NCBI RefSeq assembly: GCF_900078395.1
Contig: NZ_FKLA01000009.1
Coordinates: 1,874,614 to 1,938,613, forward strand
Length of the DNA: 64,000 bases
Reading direction: 5' to 3'
DNA from: Anaerotruncus rubiinfantis
GTDB taxonomy: Bacteria > Bacillota > Clostridia > Oscillospirales > Ruminococcaceae
Below the pieces are notes generated by a model. That model was not told the DNA's origin, did not search any database, and saw nothing but the letters and a program-made list of their open reading frames with translations. The translations under genes and the position numbers were made by a program. This document shows, one piece after another, positions 8,443 to 19,507 of the stretch. Position 1 is the stretch's first letter, and the number at the start of each line of letters is the position of its first letter.

Positions 8443-10422
8443 CTATCCCAGCCTGCCAAATTTTTTTTCAATCTCCTGCCTCCGCATACGGATTGCCACC
8501 GGCCGTCCATGTGGGCAATGCTGTGCGTCTCCATCCTCAATGAGCAGCGTGATAAGCTGCTCGAGCGAAGGCACAGGGGTTTTGTCATGTGCCTTGATGG
8601 CCGCGCGGCAGGCAACCGTGTGATAGAATTCCTCCAAATACTGGGGCAGAAGCCGGCTGCTGTAATGCAGCAGCTTTTGTGCAAACTCCTCCACAATTCC
8701 GGCAAGGTCCGCATCAGCCAGAATCGGAGCCACTTCCCGCACCACAACGAATGAATCTCCAAAATCCTCGACCGAAAGCCCTGCTTTTGCGAAAAGCTCC
8801 AGATGGTCGAGCACCGCCGCGTATTCCTCCGGGGAAAGCCGCACCGAGACCGGTGTGAGTAAAATCTGCTTGTCCGCCCCGACTCCTTCACGCAGAAGCT
8901 TATTGAAGATCAGCCGTTCATGTGCCGCGTGTTTGTCGACGAGGATCATTTCGTCCCCGGACTGCAGAACAAGATAGGTATCGAACAATTCCCCAACGAG
9001 CAATGCGTCCGCGAATATATCCGCGGTTTTCGCAGATATCCCCTGGGAGACGGACGGTTCCTGCGCCGCTTTTGGCACCGGCTCATAGGTGAGCCGAATC
9101 GGCGGATCGTCCGCGTTTCTGCTGGTGTATGGGGTATTCGGCGGCTCCGGCGACTCCACGGTCAAAAAACTGGCTGGCGCCTGCTGCTGAAGTTTCGGTT
9201 CAGGCGGGGTCTCGACGTCAAGCTTCCAGGAAGGCGTCCGGACCGGCTGTGCCGGGACCGCGGAAAAAACATGGTCAAGCGACGGTCGCTTTGGCTCCTC
9301 CCTGTACATCTGCTTTTCGAGCAGCATCTTGTATTCATTCACGCTCAGCCGCTGCTGCTGCGGCGCGGCTGGTTCAGTGTGGAGCGCAAATGGATTGAAC
9401 GGTTCCGATTTCGCCTTGATTTCGGGCTGCAGGCGACTTTGTCCGAGCGCCGTTTTGCAGCCGTAATAGACCAGGTCGAAAATGCTCTTCTCATCCGCGA
9501 AGCGCACCTCGATCTTGGCCGGATGGACATTCACGTCGACCACCTGCGGCGGGACGGTGAGGTCCAGGACACAGGACGGGAATTTCCCAACCATCAGCGC
9601 ATTTTTGTAGGACTCTTCCAGCGCCGCCATACATGTTTTTGAACGGATAAAACGGTGGTTGATGAAAAAATTCTGCATCGAACGGCTTCCGCGGGCCGCC
9701 AGAGGCTTGCAGATGTAGCCGGCGAGCCGGATATTCCCATGCTGATAGTCCACCGGGATCGCGTTCTCTGCGAATTCCCGACCAAGGACGCAGCGGATCG
9801 AGGAAAGGGTCTGGCCATCCCCCGGCGTCTGCAGCTTCACCGCGCCGTCGCGGATAAACTTAAAAGCCACGCCAGGATTGCCGAGCGCGGCTTTTTCAAC
9901 GGCAGCCGCCACAGAGTTCCCCTCCGACACGTCCTTTTTGAGAAACTTCATACGTGCCGGGGTGTTATAAAAGACATCCCGCACCGTGATTGTGGTGCCG
10001 GCAGGACAGCCCGCATCCTCGCAGACAAGCTCCTCTCCGCCCGCGATCGCGTAATGGGTCCCGGCCACGTCATCCGGCGTGCGGGTCAAGAGATCGACCC
10101 GGCACATCGCTGCGATCGAAGCAAGCGCCTCACCGCGAAATCCCATCGTCAGGATATTCGAAAGATCCTCCTGCACGCGCACCTTGCTGGTCGCGTGCCG
10201 CAGAAAGGCGTTTGCTACGTCCTCCCGCAAAATGCCGGATCCATTGTCGGTGACACGGATATACCGCACCCCGCCCGCCTGGATTTCGACCGTCACGGCG
10301 GTAGCGCCCGCATCGATTGAGTTTTCCACGAGCTCCTTCACGATGGACGCCGGCCGTTCGACCACCTCACCCGCCGCGATCAGTTCGGCGATCTGCTTAT
10401 CAAGTACATTAATCCTTGCCAT
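8443..10422 (-). CDS. mutL: DNA mismatch repair protein MutL
   Basis: GHKL ATPase linking MutS mismatch recognition to strand incision. The 659-aa protein has the N-terminal ATPase (ELIAAGEVVERPASIVKEL, then DNGSGI, then TMGFRGEAL), a Pro/Gln-rich linker (about 330-440) and the C-terminal dimerisation/endonuclease domain. The metal-binding motif, usually DQHA(X)2E(X)4E, reads DKHAAHERLIFN at 496-507, so the second glutamate is an asparagine. ACR (604-606) and CPHGRP (636-641) are intact. Start ATG 10422 follows GGAGGTG; seven more upstream codons would overlap the end of mutS and lack a ribosome site. Confidence 0.96.
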   Translation of the reverse strand: MARINVLDKQIAELIAAGEVVERPASIVKELVENSIDAGATAVTVEIQAGGVRYIRVTDNGSGILREDVANAFLRHATSKVRVQEDLSNILTMGFRGEALASIAAMCRVDLLTRTPDDVAGTHYAIAGGEELVCEDAGCPAGTTITVRDVFYNTPARMKFLKKDVSEGNSVAAAVEKAALGNPGVAFKFIRDGAVKLQTPGDGQTLSSIRCVLGREFAENAIPVDYQHGNIRLAGYICKPLAARGSRSMQNFFINHRFIRSKTCMAALEESYKNALMVGKFPSCVLDLTVPPQVVDVNVHPAKIEVRFADEKSIFDLVYYGCKTALGQSRLQPEIKAKSEPFNPFALHTEPAAPQQQRLSVNEYKMLLEKQMYREEPKRPSLDHVFSAVPAQPVRTPSWKLDVETPPEPKLQQQAPASFLTVESPEPPNTPYTSRNADDPPIRLTYEPVPKAAQEPSVSQGISAKTADIFADALLVGELFDTYLVLQSGDEMILVDKHAAHERLIFNKLLREGVGADKQILLTPVSVRLSPEEYAAVLDHLELFAKAGLSVEDFGDSFVVVREVAPILADADLAGIVEEFAQKLLHYSSRLLPQYLEEFYHTVACRAAIKAHDKTPVPSLEQLITLLIEDGDAQHCPHGRPVAIRMRRQEIEKKFGRLG

Positions 10423-10439
10423 GCGCCCACCTCCATTCG

Positions 10440-13058
10440 TCAATCTTTAAGCAGTGTTTTCAGCTCGTACAGTTTATTGAGCGCCTCAATCGGCGTGAGG
10501 GTGTTGACGTCGATCTGTTTGAGCTTTTCCTCCACTTCGGAAGGAATCACCGCTGTGAAGGACATCTGATCGCCCGGCGCTTCGGCGTGCGCTTTCTTCT
10601 TTCCGGCAGGTTTCACTTCTTCGCCTTCCTCAAGCTTGCCGAGCACCTGCCGGGCGCGCTTGATGATCCAGTCGGGCACGCCCGCGAGCTTACTGACCTC
10701 GATGCCATAGCTGTCGTCCGCGCCGCCCGGCACGATCCGGCGCAGGAAAGTGATGTCGTCCCCGCGCTTTTTGCAGGCGATATTGTAATTTTTGACGCTT
10801 GGCAGCTCGTCCTCGAGCGCGGTCAGTTCGTGGTAATGGGTCGCAAAGAGGGTCTTTGCGCCGACATAACGTTTATTTGCGATATATTCAAGCACCGCGC
10901 GTGCAATGCTCATGCCGTCGAAGGTAGAAGTGCCGCGTCCAATCTCATCGAGGATGAGCAGGCTCTTGTCGGTCGCTTCACGCATGATCTCCGCGACTTC
11001 GGTCATCTCGACCATGAAGGTTGACTGTCCGGATGCGAGGTCGTCCGAAGCGCCCACGCGGGTGAAAATCCCATCAACCACGCCGACCGAAGCCGACGCG
11101 GCAGGCACAAACGAACCGATCTGCGCCATCAGCACAATAAGCGCCGTCTGACGCATATAGGTCGATTTTCCGGCCATATTGGGGCCGGTGATAATTGCGA
11201 TCAGCTTGTCGGAATTATTCAGCGCCGTATCGTTGGCCACAAATGGAGCCCCGTTCATCAGAAGCTCCACCACCGGGTGCCGCCCGTCTTTGATGCTGAT
11301 TTCGTCCGAAAAATTGACCTCCGGGCGGCAGTAGCCGTTTGCAACCGCGACCGCCGCGAGCGAACAATATACGTCGAGATGCGCGAGTGCCGAAGCGGTC
11401 GCCTGCACCCGGTGCAGTTCGGAGGAAACCTGCTGGCGCACCGACTCAAAGAGCTTTGCCTCCAATAACGTGATCCGCTCGCCCGCCGAGAGGATTTTGT
11501 CCTCCAGGTCCTTGAGCTCCTGGGTGATGTAGCGTTCACAGTTTGCAAGCGTCTGCTTGCGGATATAGGTGTCCGGAACCAAGCCAAGATTCGACTTGGT
11601 CACTTCTATGTAATATCCGAATATACGGTTATAGCCAATTTTCAAATTTTTGATGCCAGTCTTTTCCTTTTCCTGCGTCTCGATCCCAACAAGGATCTGC
11701 TTGGTGTTGTGCACCAGCGTCCGCAGGCCGTCAAGCTCCTCGTCGAAGCCCTCCTTGATCACGCCGCCATCCTTGAGCGCCACCGGCGGCTCGTCCACAA
11801 TTGCACGGGAGATAAGCCCGCACAGGTCGGCGAGCGGGTCGGTCTGGCGGTAAATATCGGACAGATAAGCGCTTTTGCAATCTTCCAACCGCGCTTTGAT
11901 CGGAGGCAGTACCCGGCAGGTACATTCAAGCGATTTGAACTCCCGCGGGGAGGCATTGCCGTAGATTATGCGGGTCATCAGCCGTTCAAGGTCGTAAACG
12001 CCCGCGAGCGATTCGATAAGGTCGCAGCGCAGCATCGTGTCGTTATAGAGTTCCTCCACCGCGTTGAGCCTCTTGTTGATCACCGCTGGGTTCACGAGCG
12101 GCTTTTCGAGGAAACTGCGCAGCAGGCGCTTTCCCATCGCGGTCTTTGTCTTGTCGAGTACCCAGAGCAGCGTCCCTTTCTTTTCACCGGAACGCATCGT
12201 CTGGGTAAGCTCGAGGTTGCGCCGCGCGGTGAGCCCGAGCACCATATACTGTTCCGCGTTGACATAGCTCACGCTGGTGATTCGCTCAAGACCCTTCTGC
12301 TGGGTCTCATACAGATAGGAAAGCAGCGCGCCGAGCACCGAAACCGCAAGCGCCTTGCCTTCAATCCCGAGCTCCTCCGGGCTCTTTGAGAAATGTTTTT
12401 CGATCAGCCCGCGCGCATTCCCGGTGGCAAAGCGGTCTGCGTCCAGCAGATCGGCCACACAGTGCAGCTTATTTTTAATAAAACCGGTGAGAGCGTCTTT
12501 ATCAAGGATGCCGTCGTTAAAGATGATCTCGCTGGGGGAATACCTTCCCAGCTCGTTGATGAGCTCGCCTTCGGCGTCGGCCGCGAACTGGGAGACAAAC
12601 AGCTGCCCGGTCGAGATGTCAGCACAGGCAAGGCCGAAGCCCGCCTCCGTGAACATCACGCAGGCAATATAGTTATTCGCATCCTCCGAAAGCATATTCT
12701 GTTCGATGAGGGTGCCGGGCGTGACCACACGGATGACCTCCCGCTTGACCACGCCCTTTGCCTCGGCAGGGTTTTCCATCTGCTCACAGATGGCCACCTT
12801 GAACCCTTTTTTGATCAGCCGGTTGATATACGCGTCGCAGGCATGGTATGGCACGCCGCACATCGGCGCGCGCTCCTCCTGCCCGCAGTCGCGCCCGGTC
12901 AGGGTCAGTTCCAGTTCTTTTGACGCGACGATCGCATCGTCAAAGAACATCTCGTAAAAGTCGCCCAGGCGGAAAAACAGGATGTGATCCTTGTGTTTTT
13001 CCTTGACGGCAAAATATTGCTGCATCATTGGAGAGAGCTTTGTCATGTCAACTTGCAT
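10440..13058 (-). CDS. mutS: DNA mismatch repair protein MutS
   Basis: Mismatch-recognition ATPase. The 872-aa protein has the N-terminal mismatch-binding domain with FYE at 34-36 (the Phe stacks on the mispair), connector, lever and clamp domains, the Walker A GPNMAGKS at 625-632, Walker B LLILDEIGRG near 700-710, and a C-terminal stretch ending in the tetramerisation-type helix (PIEALNKLYELKTLL). The ATG at 13058 follows GGAGGT. It is 17 nt before the mutL start; the pair is surely one transcript. Confidence 0.97.
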   Translation of the reverse strand: MQVDMTKLSPMMQQYFAVKEKHKDHILFFRLGDFYEMFFDDAIVASKELELTLTGRDCGQEERAPMCGVPYHACDAYINRLIKKGFKVAICEQMENPAEAKGVVKREVIRVVTPGTLIEQNMLSEDANNYIACVMFTEAGFGLACADISTGQLFVSQFAADAEGELINELGRYSPSEIIFNDGILDKDALTGFIKNKLHCVADLLDADRFATGNARGLIEKHFSKSPEELGIEGKALAVSVLGALLSYLYETQQKGLERITSVSYVNAEQYMVLGLTARRNLELTQTMRSGEKKGTLLWVLDKTKTAMGKRLLRSFLEKPLVNPAVINKRLNAVEELYNDTMLRCDLIESLAGVYDLERLMTRIIYGNASPREFKSLECTCRVLPPIKARLEDCKSAYLSDIYRQTDPLADLCGLISRAIVDEPPVALKDGGVIKEGFDEELDGLRTLVHNTKQILVGIETQEKEKTGIKNLKIGYNRIFGYYIEVTKSNLGLVPDTYIRKQTLANCERYITQELKDLEDKILSAGERITLLEAKLFESVRQQVSSELHRVQATASALAHLDVYCSLAAVAVANGYCRPEVNFSDEISIKDGRHPVVELLMNGAPFVANDTALNNSDKLIAIITGPNMAGKSTYMRQTALIVLMAQIGSFVPAASASVGVVDGIFTRVGASDDLASGQSTFMVEMTEVAEIMREATDKSLLILDEIGRGTSTFDGMSIARAVLEYIANKRYVGAKTLFATHYHELTALEDELPSVKNYNIACKKRGDDITFLRRIVPGGADDSYGIEVSKLAGVPDWIIKRARQVLGKLEEGEEVKPAGKKKAHAEAPGDQMSFTAVIPSEVEEKLKQIDVNTLTPIEALNKLYELKTLLKD

Positions 13059-13100
13059 CTGCGGCGACCTCCGGGATGATTTTTGTTATCTGTCTTTCTT

Positions 13101-13505
13101 TTAATGGCAGCCGGAACAGGAATCGCAGCTCCCGCCGCAGCTCGCCTGCTGTTCGATCAGGTCAGGGTCCTGCCCATTCACGCTGCCGCGCAGGATCTGG
13201 AGCACGAAGTCCACCATGCTGTCAAGCCCGGCTTTCGCTTCGTTGTAGGCAAGCATGTTCTCATTCGTCATGATTTTGCCGTAGATCTCCTTGATCTCAT
13301 CATTCACCTTGTTGATCGCTTCCTGATCTTTGTCGGCCTTATTGATCTCGTTGTTGAGCGCGATGCGTTTGAGGTTGAATTCTCCGATGAGCTGCTGCAA
13401 TGCGGCATCCTCATCATTCTGCTGCTGCGCGGTCATCATGCGCAGATAGTTTTCATCCTGCTGGATGGCCTTTCCCAGTTCCCGTGCGATTGCAATAACG
13501 TCCAT
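13101..13505 (-). CDS. YlbF/YmcA-family protein with cysteine-rich tail
   Basis: A 134-aa, largely helical protein of the YlbF/YmcA family. In B. subtilis the YlbF-YmcA-YaaT complex acts in RNA processing and developmental control and binds Fe-S clusters. The N-terminal and central helices fit the family (IARELGKAI, NLKRIALNNEI, YNEAKAGLDSMVDFVLQIL). The C-terminus adds four cysteines, C123, C127, C130 and C133 (CxxxCxxCxxC), a likely metal or Fe-S site. It lies between miaB and mutS, 33 nt after miaB's reading frame begins its approach and 42 nt before mutS, probably cotranscribed from the miaB... mutS direction only if miaB, downstream, shares the message; on the minus strand the order is mutS after this gene. 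Confidence 0.8.
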   Translation of the reverse strand: MDVIAIARELGKAIQQDENYLRMMTAQQQNDEDAALQQLIGEFNLKRIALNNEINKADKDQEAINKVNDEIKEIYGKIMTNENMLAYNEAKAGLDSMVDFVLQILRGSVNGQDPDLIEQQASCGGSCDSCSGCH

Positions 13506-13538
13506 TTTTTGTTTCTCCTTTTATTTTCTTGGTTTTGA

Positions 13539-14960
13539 TCACAATTCTATTTTGCCGAAGAGCGCCCAGTTTAACGCACGCGCAATCTTTACATCGGCAA
13601 AATTTCCAACCGCCTCTTCGGGTCCGGTAAATTCGACAATGTCGTTCGATACCGTCCGTCCGGAAAGGTAGCCTTCTCCGGTTCTTCCGGGACCTTCCAC
13701 AAGTACCCGCAGCGTTTTTCCGACGCAGGCCTCCTGCTGTTCCCCGCGTATCCGCGACTGCAAGTCAAGCAATTCCTGAAACCATCTCGACTTCTCCGCC
13801 GCCGGGATAGGGTCCTCCATTTGAGCAGCTCTGGTGCCGGAACGCGGCGAGAAGATAAAGGTAAAAAGCGTCGTGTAGCGCACCCGCTTCACCAGTTCAA
13901 GCGTCTGTTGAAAGTCCTCGTAAGTTTCTCCCGGAAATCCAACGATGATATCGCTTGAAAAAGTCACGCCGGGGATCCGCTCACGCGCGTAATCGACAAG
14001 CCCGAGATAGCTTTCAACCGTATAACGGCGGTTCATTGCCGCCAGAACCCGGTTGCTGCCGCTCTGCACCGGCAGATGGATGTGGTTGCAGACCTTCGGA
14101 CACTGGGCGATCGTATCGATCAGTTTTTGGGTGCAGTCCTTCGGATGGCTGGTCATGAACCGAACCCAGAAATCGCCCTCCACCGCATTTACCTCACGCA
14201 GGAGATCGGAAAAATCGACCGGATCGGCAAGCCCCTTGCCGTAGGAGTTCACATTCTGCCCGAGCAGAGTGATTTCCCGGTAGCCCGCCGCCGCCAGTTC
14301 CCGCGCCTCGTGCAGCACGTCGCGCGGTTCGCGGCTGCGCTCCCGGCCGCGCACATACGGCACGATACAATAGGTGCAGAAATTGTCGCATCCGTACATA
14401 ATCGGCAGGTTTGCCTTGATCTTACCATCGCGGGCAAGCGGGATTCCTTCGACGATCTCTCCGTCCATATCCGCGTTTGAAAATTGCCTTGCCCTGCCGG
14501 ACAACCGGTTATAGAGCAGCTCCGGCAGTGTGTAAAGCGCATGGGTACCGAAAACCAAGTCAACGTATGGGTAGCTCTGGCGGATCTTTTCCGCGACCCG
14601 ATGCTGCTGCATCATGCAGCCGCAAAGCCCGATCAGCATATCCGGCCGGCGCTTCTTCACCGGCTTTAAGGCCCCCACATTTCCATAAACCCGCTCCTCC
14701 GCATTTTCGCGGATCGCGCAGGTGTTGTAGATCACCAGATCCGCATTTTCGGGCGAATCCGCAAAACCATATCCAATTTCGGCAAGCATCCCTTTAATCT
14801 TTTCCCCGTCGCTCGAATTCTGCTGGCAGCCGAACGAATGCACATAGCAGAGCGGCGGATGGTCGTACCGCTTCGCGAGCAGCTCGCCGGCACGGAAAGA
14901 AAATTCCTTCTGCCGCAGCATCGCTTCATCGCTCAGGCGGATTCTCTCTATCACAGACAA
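13539..14960 (-). CDS. miaB: tRNA-2-methylthio-N6-dimethylallyladenosine synthase
   Basis: Radical-SAM methylthiotransferase adding the 2-methylthio group to i6A37 of tRNA. It has the N-terminal UPF0004 domain with three Fe-S cysteines (FGCQQN, NTCAIRENA, GLCGCM), the radical-SAM motif CxxxCxxC (GCDNFCTYCIVPYVRGRERSR) and a C-terminal TRAM domain. I place the start at TTG 14960 (473 aa), with GGAGG eight bases upstream. A longer frame to 15068 would run through a near-consensus promoter (14994-15022) and has no homologous residues. It leads the transcript continuing into the ylbF-like gene, mutS and mutL. Confidence 0.93.
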   Translation of the reverse strand: MSVIERIRLSDEAMLRQKEFSFRAGELLAKRYDHPPLCYVHSFGCQQNSSDGEKIKGMLAEIGYGFADSPENADLVIYNTCAIRENAEERVYGNVGALKPVKKRRPDMLIGLCGCMMQQHRVAEKIRQSYPYVDLVFGTHALYTLPELLYNRLSGRARQFSNADMDGEIVEGIPLARDGKIKANLPIMYGCDNFCTYCIVPYVRGRERSREPRDVLHEARELAAAGYREITLLGQNVNSYGKGLADPVDFSDLLREVNAVEGDFWVRFMTSHPKDCTQKLIDTIAQCPKVCNHIHLPVQSGSNRVLAAMNRRYTVESYLGLVDYARERIPGVTFSSDIIVGFPGETYEDFQQTLELVKRVRYTTLFTFIFSPRSGTRAAQMEDPIPAAEKSRWFQELLDLQSRIRGEQQEACVGKTLRVLVEGPGRTGEGYLSGRTVSNDIVEFTGPEEAVGNFADVKIARALNWALFGKIEL

Positions 14961-14993
14961 AATCAGTCCTCCAAAACCACAATATATCAGTTT

Positions 14994-15022
14994 ATTATAC
15001 CATTGGAGCACCATATTTTCAA
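14994..15022 (-). promoter_or_regulatory. Promoter of the miaB-mutS-mutL-miaA transcript
   Basis: Minus strand TTGAAA-N17-TATAAT, 34 nt upstream of the proposed miaB TTG start. It follows the fprA terminator directly, so it is the natural origin of the downstream message. Confidence 0.8.
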
Positions 15023-15033
15023 GAGCAGGGCCG

Positions 15034-15063
15034 CAAAAAGCCGGACGGAATCCCCGTCCGGCT
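15034..15063 (-). terminator. Intrinsic terminator after fprA
   Basis: A 9-bp stem (15040-15048 with 15054-15062, GCCGGACGG/CCGTCCGGC) is followed on the minus strand by CTTTTTG. It lies about 20 nt after the fprA stop. Confidence 0.8.
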
Positions 15064-15080
15064 TGCAAGCTGCATTTTGA

Positions 15081-16286
15081 TTATTTCAGGCTTTCCGCAA
15101 AAGCGCGGCCAAGTTCTTCCGCTTTGCGCAGATCCTCCTCTGAGGGGACGAAGCAGACCTTGTACCCATCTCCGAATACCGACATCTTGAGCCCCTGCAG
15201 ACGGGCGGTCAGGTTGGGAACCGCTTCCCCGCTCCAGCCGTAAGAGCCAAATACCAACGCCGGTTTTTTGCGGTTGTTGACCGCGTCCACATGGGACAGC
15301 AGAATCCATGTGGGCGGGACCGCGTCACCGTTGATGGTGGGGCTGCCGAGCGCGAAAGCATCCGATCCGTTCAGGATCGCGGACAGCTCGCCCATATCAT
15401 GCTTGATGATGTCATAGGTCACGACATCTGCGTCCGGTTTTACCGACAGGATGCCGGACTGGATCGCCTTTGCGACCAGCCGGGTGTTGCCATAGGCTGA
15501 AGTGTAGAAGACCGGGATGGTCAGCCGCTCATTCTTAACGGGCTGGCTCCAAGCGCGGTAAAGATCCATCGCCGCCTGCAGGCAGCCGTCCCTGGTCAGG
15601 ACCGGGCCGTGGCTGTTGCAGCAGTATTCGACCGGCAAATCCTTGATCTTATCGAGCCCAGCCAGCACATAGGGCTTAAACGGCCCAAAGATGGCGTCAT
15701 AATAGCCGCGGAAAGCCGCCTGGTATTTCTTTGGATAGGCCATGTTATAGTCAAAAGTATACGGCTCACAGTAGTGCGCGCCGAGAAAATCGCAAGAAAA
15801 GAGCGTTTTCTCCTCCTCGCACCAGGTGAACATCGAATCCGGCCAATGCAGAAACGGCGCCGAAATAAAGCGCAGCGTTTTGCCGCCGATATCGAGTACC
15901 TCCCCGTTTTTTGCCACCTGGAGTTTCAGATCGGCGCGGTTGGTAATGTTTTTCAGATAGATCGAACCGGCCTGAGAAGCAATGAGCGTGGCGTTCGGCG
16001 TGAAGTCCAGCAACTGGGCCAAACAACCGGAATGGTCGGGCTCGTTGTGGTTAAGGATAATATAGTCAATCTCGGCGGGGTCCACCACCTGGCGGATATT
16101 GTCGAGATAGTGCTTAAAATAGGTCTTGTGGCAGGATTCGATGAGGACTGTTTTCTCCGAACCCTTGAGGATATAGGAGTTGTAGGATGTGCCGTATTCG
16201 GTGGTCATCACAATGTCAAACACCCGCATATTCGGGTTGAGGATGCCCACGGAATAGATGCTGTCGGTAATTTTAATGGCTGCCAT
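15081..16286 (-). CDS. fprA: FprA-family A-type flavoprotein (flavodiiron protein)
   Basis: Cytoplasmic flavodiiron enzyme reducing O2 to water and/or NO to N2O, protecting anaerobes. The 401-aa protein has an N-terminal metallo-beta-lactamase-like domain with the diiron ligands H80, E82, D84 and H85 (HNEPDH), further ligands in APFLHWPDS and DFLGAHYCEP, and a C-terminal flavodoxin domain from about residue 255 (IPVFYTSAYGNTRLVAKAI). No fused rubredoxin is present; a separate rubredoxin gene lies just upstream and is the likely electron donor. Confidence 0.94.
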   Translation of the reverse strand: MAAIKITDSIYSVGILNPNMRVFDIVMTTEYGTSYNSYILKGSEKTVLIESCHKTYFKHYLDNIRQVVDPAEIDYIILNHNEPDHSGCLAQLLDFTPNATLIASQAGSIYLKNITNRADLKLQVAKNGEVLDIGGKTLRFISAPFLHWPDSMFTWCEEEKTLFSCDFLGAHYCEPYTFDYNMAYPKKYQAAFRGYYDAIFGPFKPYVLAGLDKIKDLPVEYCCNSHGPVLTRDGCLQAAMDLYRAWSQPVKNERLTIPVFYTSAYGNTRLVAKAIQSGILSVKPDADVVTYDIIKHDMGELSAILNGSDAFALGSPTINGDAVPPTWILLSHVDAVNNRKKPALVFGSYGWSGEAVPNLTARLQGLKMSVFGDGYKVCFVPSEEDLRKAEELGRAFAESLK

Positions 16287-16323
16287 GATGAAAATTCCTC
16301 CCTGTTAGAAATCCGTATAAAAG

Positions 16324-16351
16324 ATGTGACCATCCCGGCGGATGGCCACAT
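16324..16351 (-). terminator. Hairpin between rubredoxin and fprA genes
   Basis: ATGTGxCCATCC pairs with GGATGGxCACAT (one internal mismatch) around a 4-nt loop. On the minus strand it is followed by CTTTTAT, so it could be a partial terminator that lowers fprA expression relative to rubredoxin, or a stabilising stem. There is no separate promoter visible for fprA. Confidence 0.5.
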
Positions 16352-16356
16352 GATCA

Positions 16357-16515
16357 TTACTCCTGTTCGAAGAGATCTTTGCCAACGCCGCAGGTCGGGC
16401 AGACAAAATCCTCCGGGACATCCTCCCATTTGGTGCCGGGCGCGATGCCGCCTTCCGGATATCCTTCCGCTTCATCGTAAACATAACCGCAAATAGTGCA
16501 AACATACTTCGCCAT
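16357..16515 (-). CDS. Rubredoxin
   Basis: A 52-aa iron protein carrying single electrons, probably to the FprA flavoprotein encoded 71 nt downstream. Both CxxCG pairs that bind the Fe(SCys)4 centre are present ([13 protein letters not shown] and [11 protein letters not shown]), with the canonical spacing and aromatic core. The ATG at 16515 follows AAAGGAG; an upstream extension of 18 codons is not homologous and lacks a ribosome site. It has a strong promoter of its own. Confidence 0.97.
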   Translation of the reverse strand: MAKYVCTICGYVYDEAEGYPEGGIAPGTKWEDVPEDFVCPTCGVGKDLFEQE

Positions 16516-16571
16516 ATTCAGAATCTCCTTTACATTATTGTTAAAACATCTGCAATGTTTCCATACCAAAA

Positions 16572-16600
16572 ACTATACCATATTCGTGTATTACTGTAAA
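16572..16600 (-). promoter_or_regulatory. Promoter for rubredoxin-fprA
   Basis: Minus strand TTTACA-N17-TATAGT, about 57 nt upstream of the rubredoxin ATG. It sits immediately after the uvrA stop, so this pair is transcribed separately. Confidence 0.75.
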
Positions 16601-16623
16601 GACCCTAAATGAAAAAATTTCCT

Positions 16624-19443
<2,820 letters not shown>

Positions 19444-19507
19444 CTAATTTTGTTCCTCCAGCCTGCCGCGGCATTTACGCGGCGAGATGCGCGGATTTGC
19501 CGCGCAC

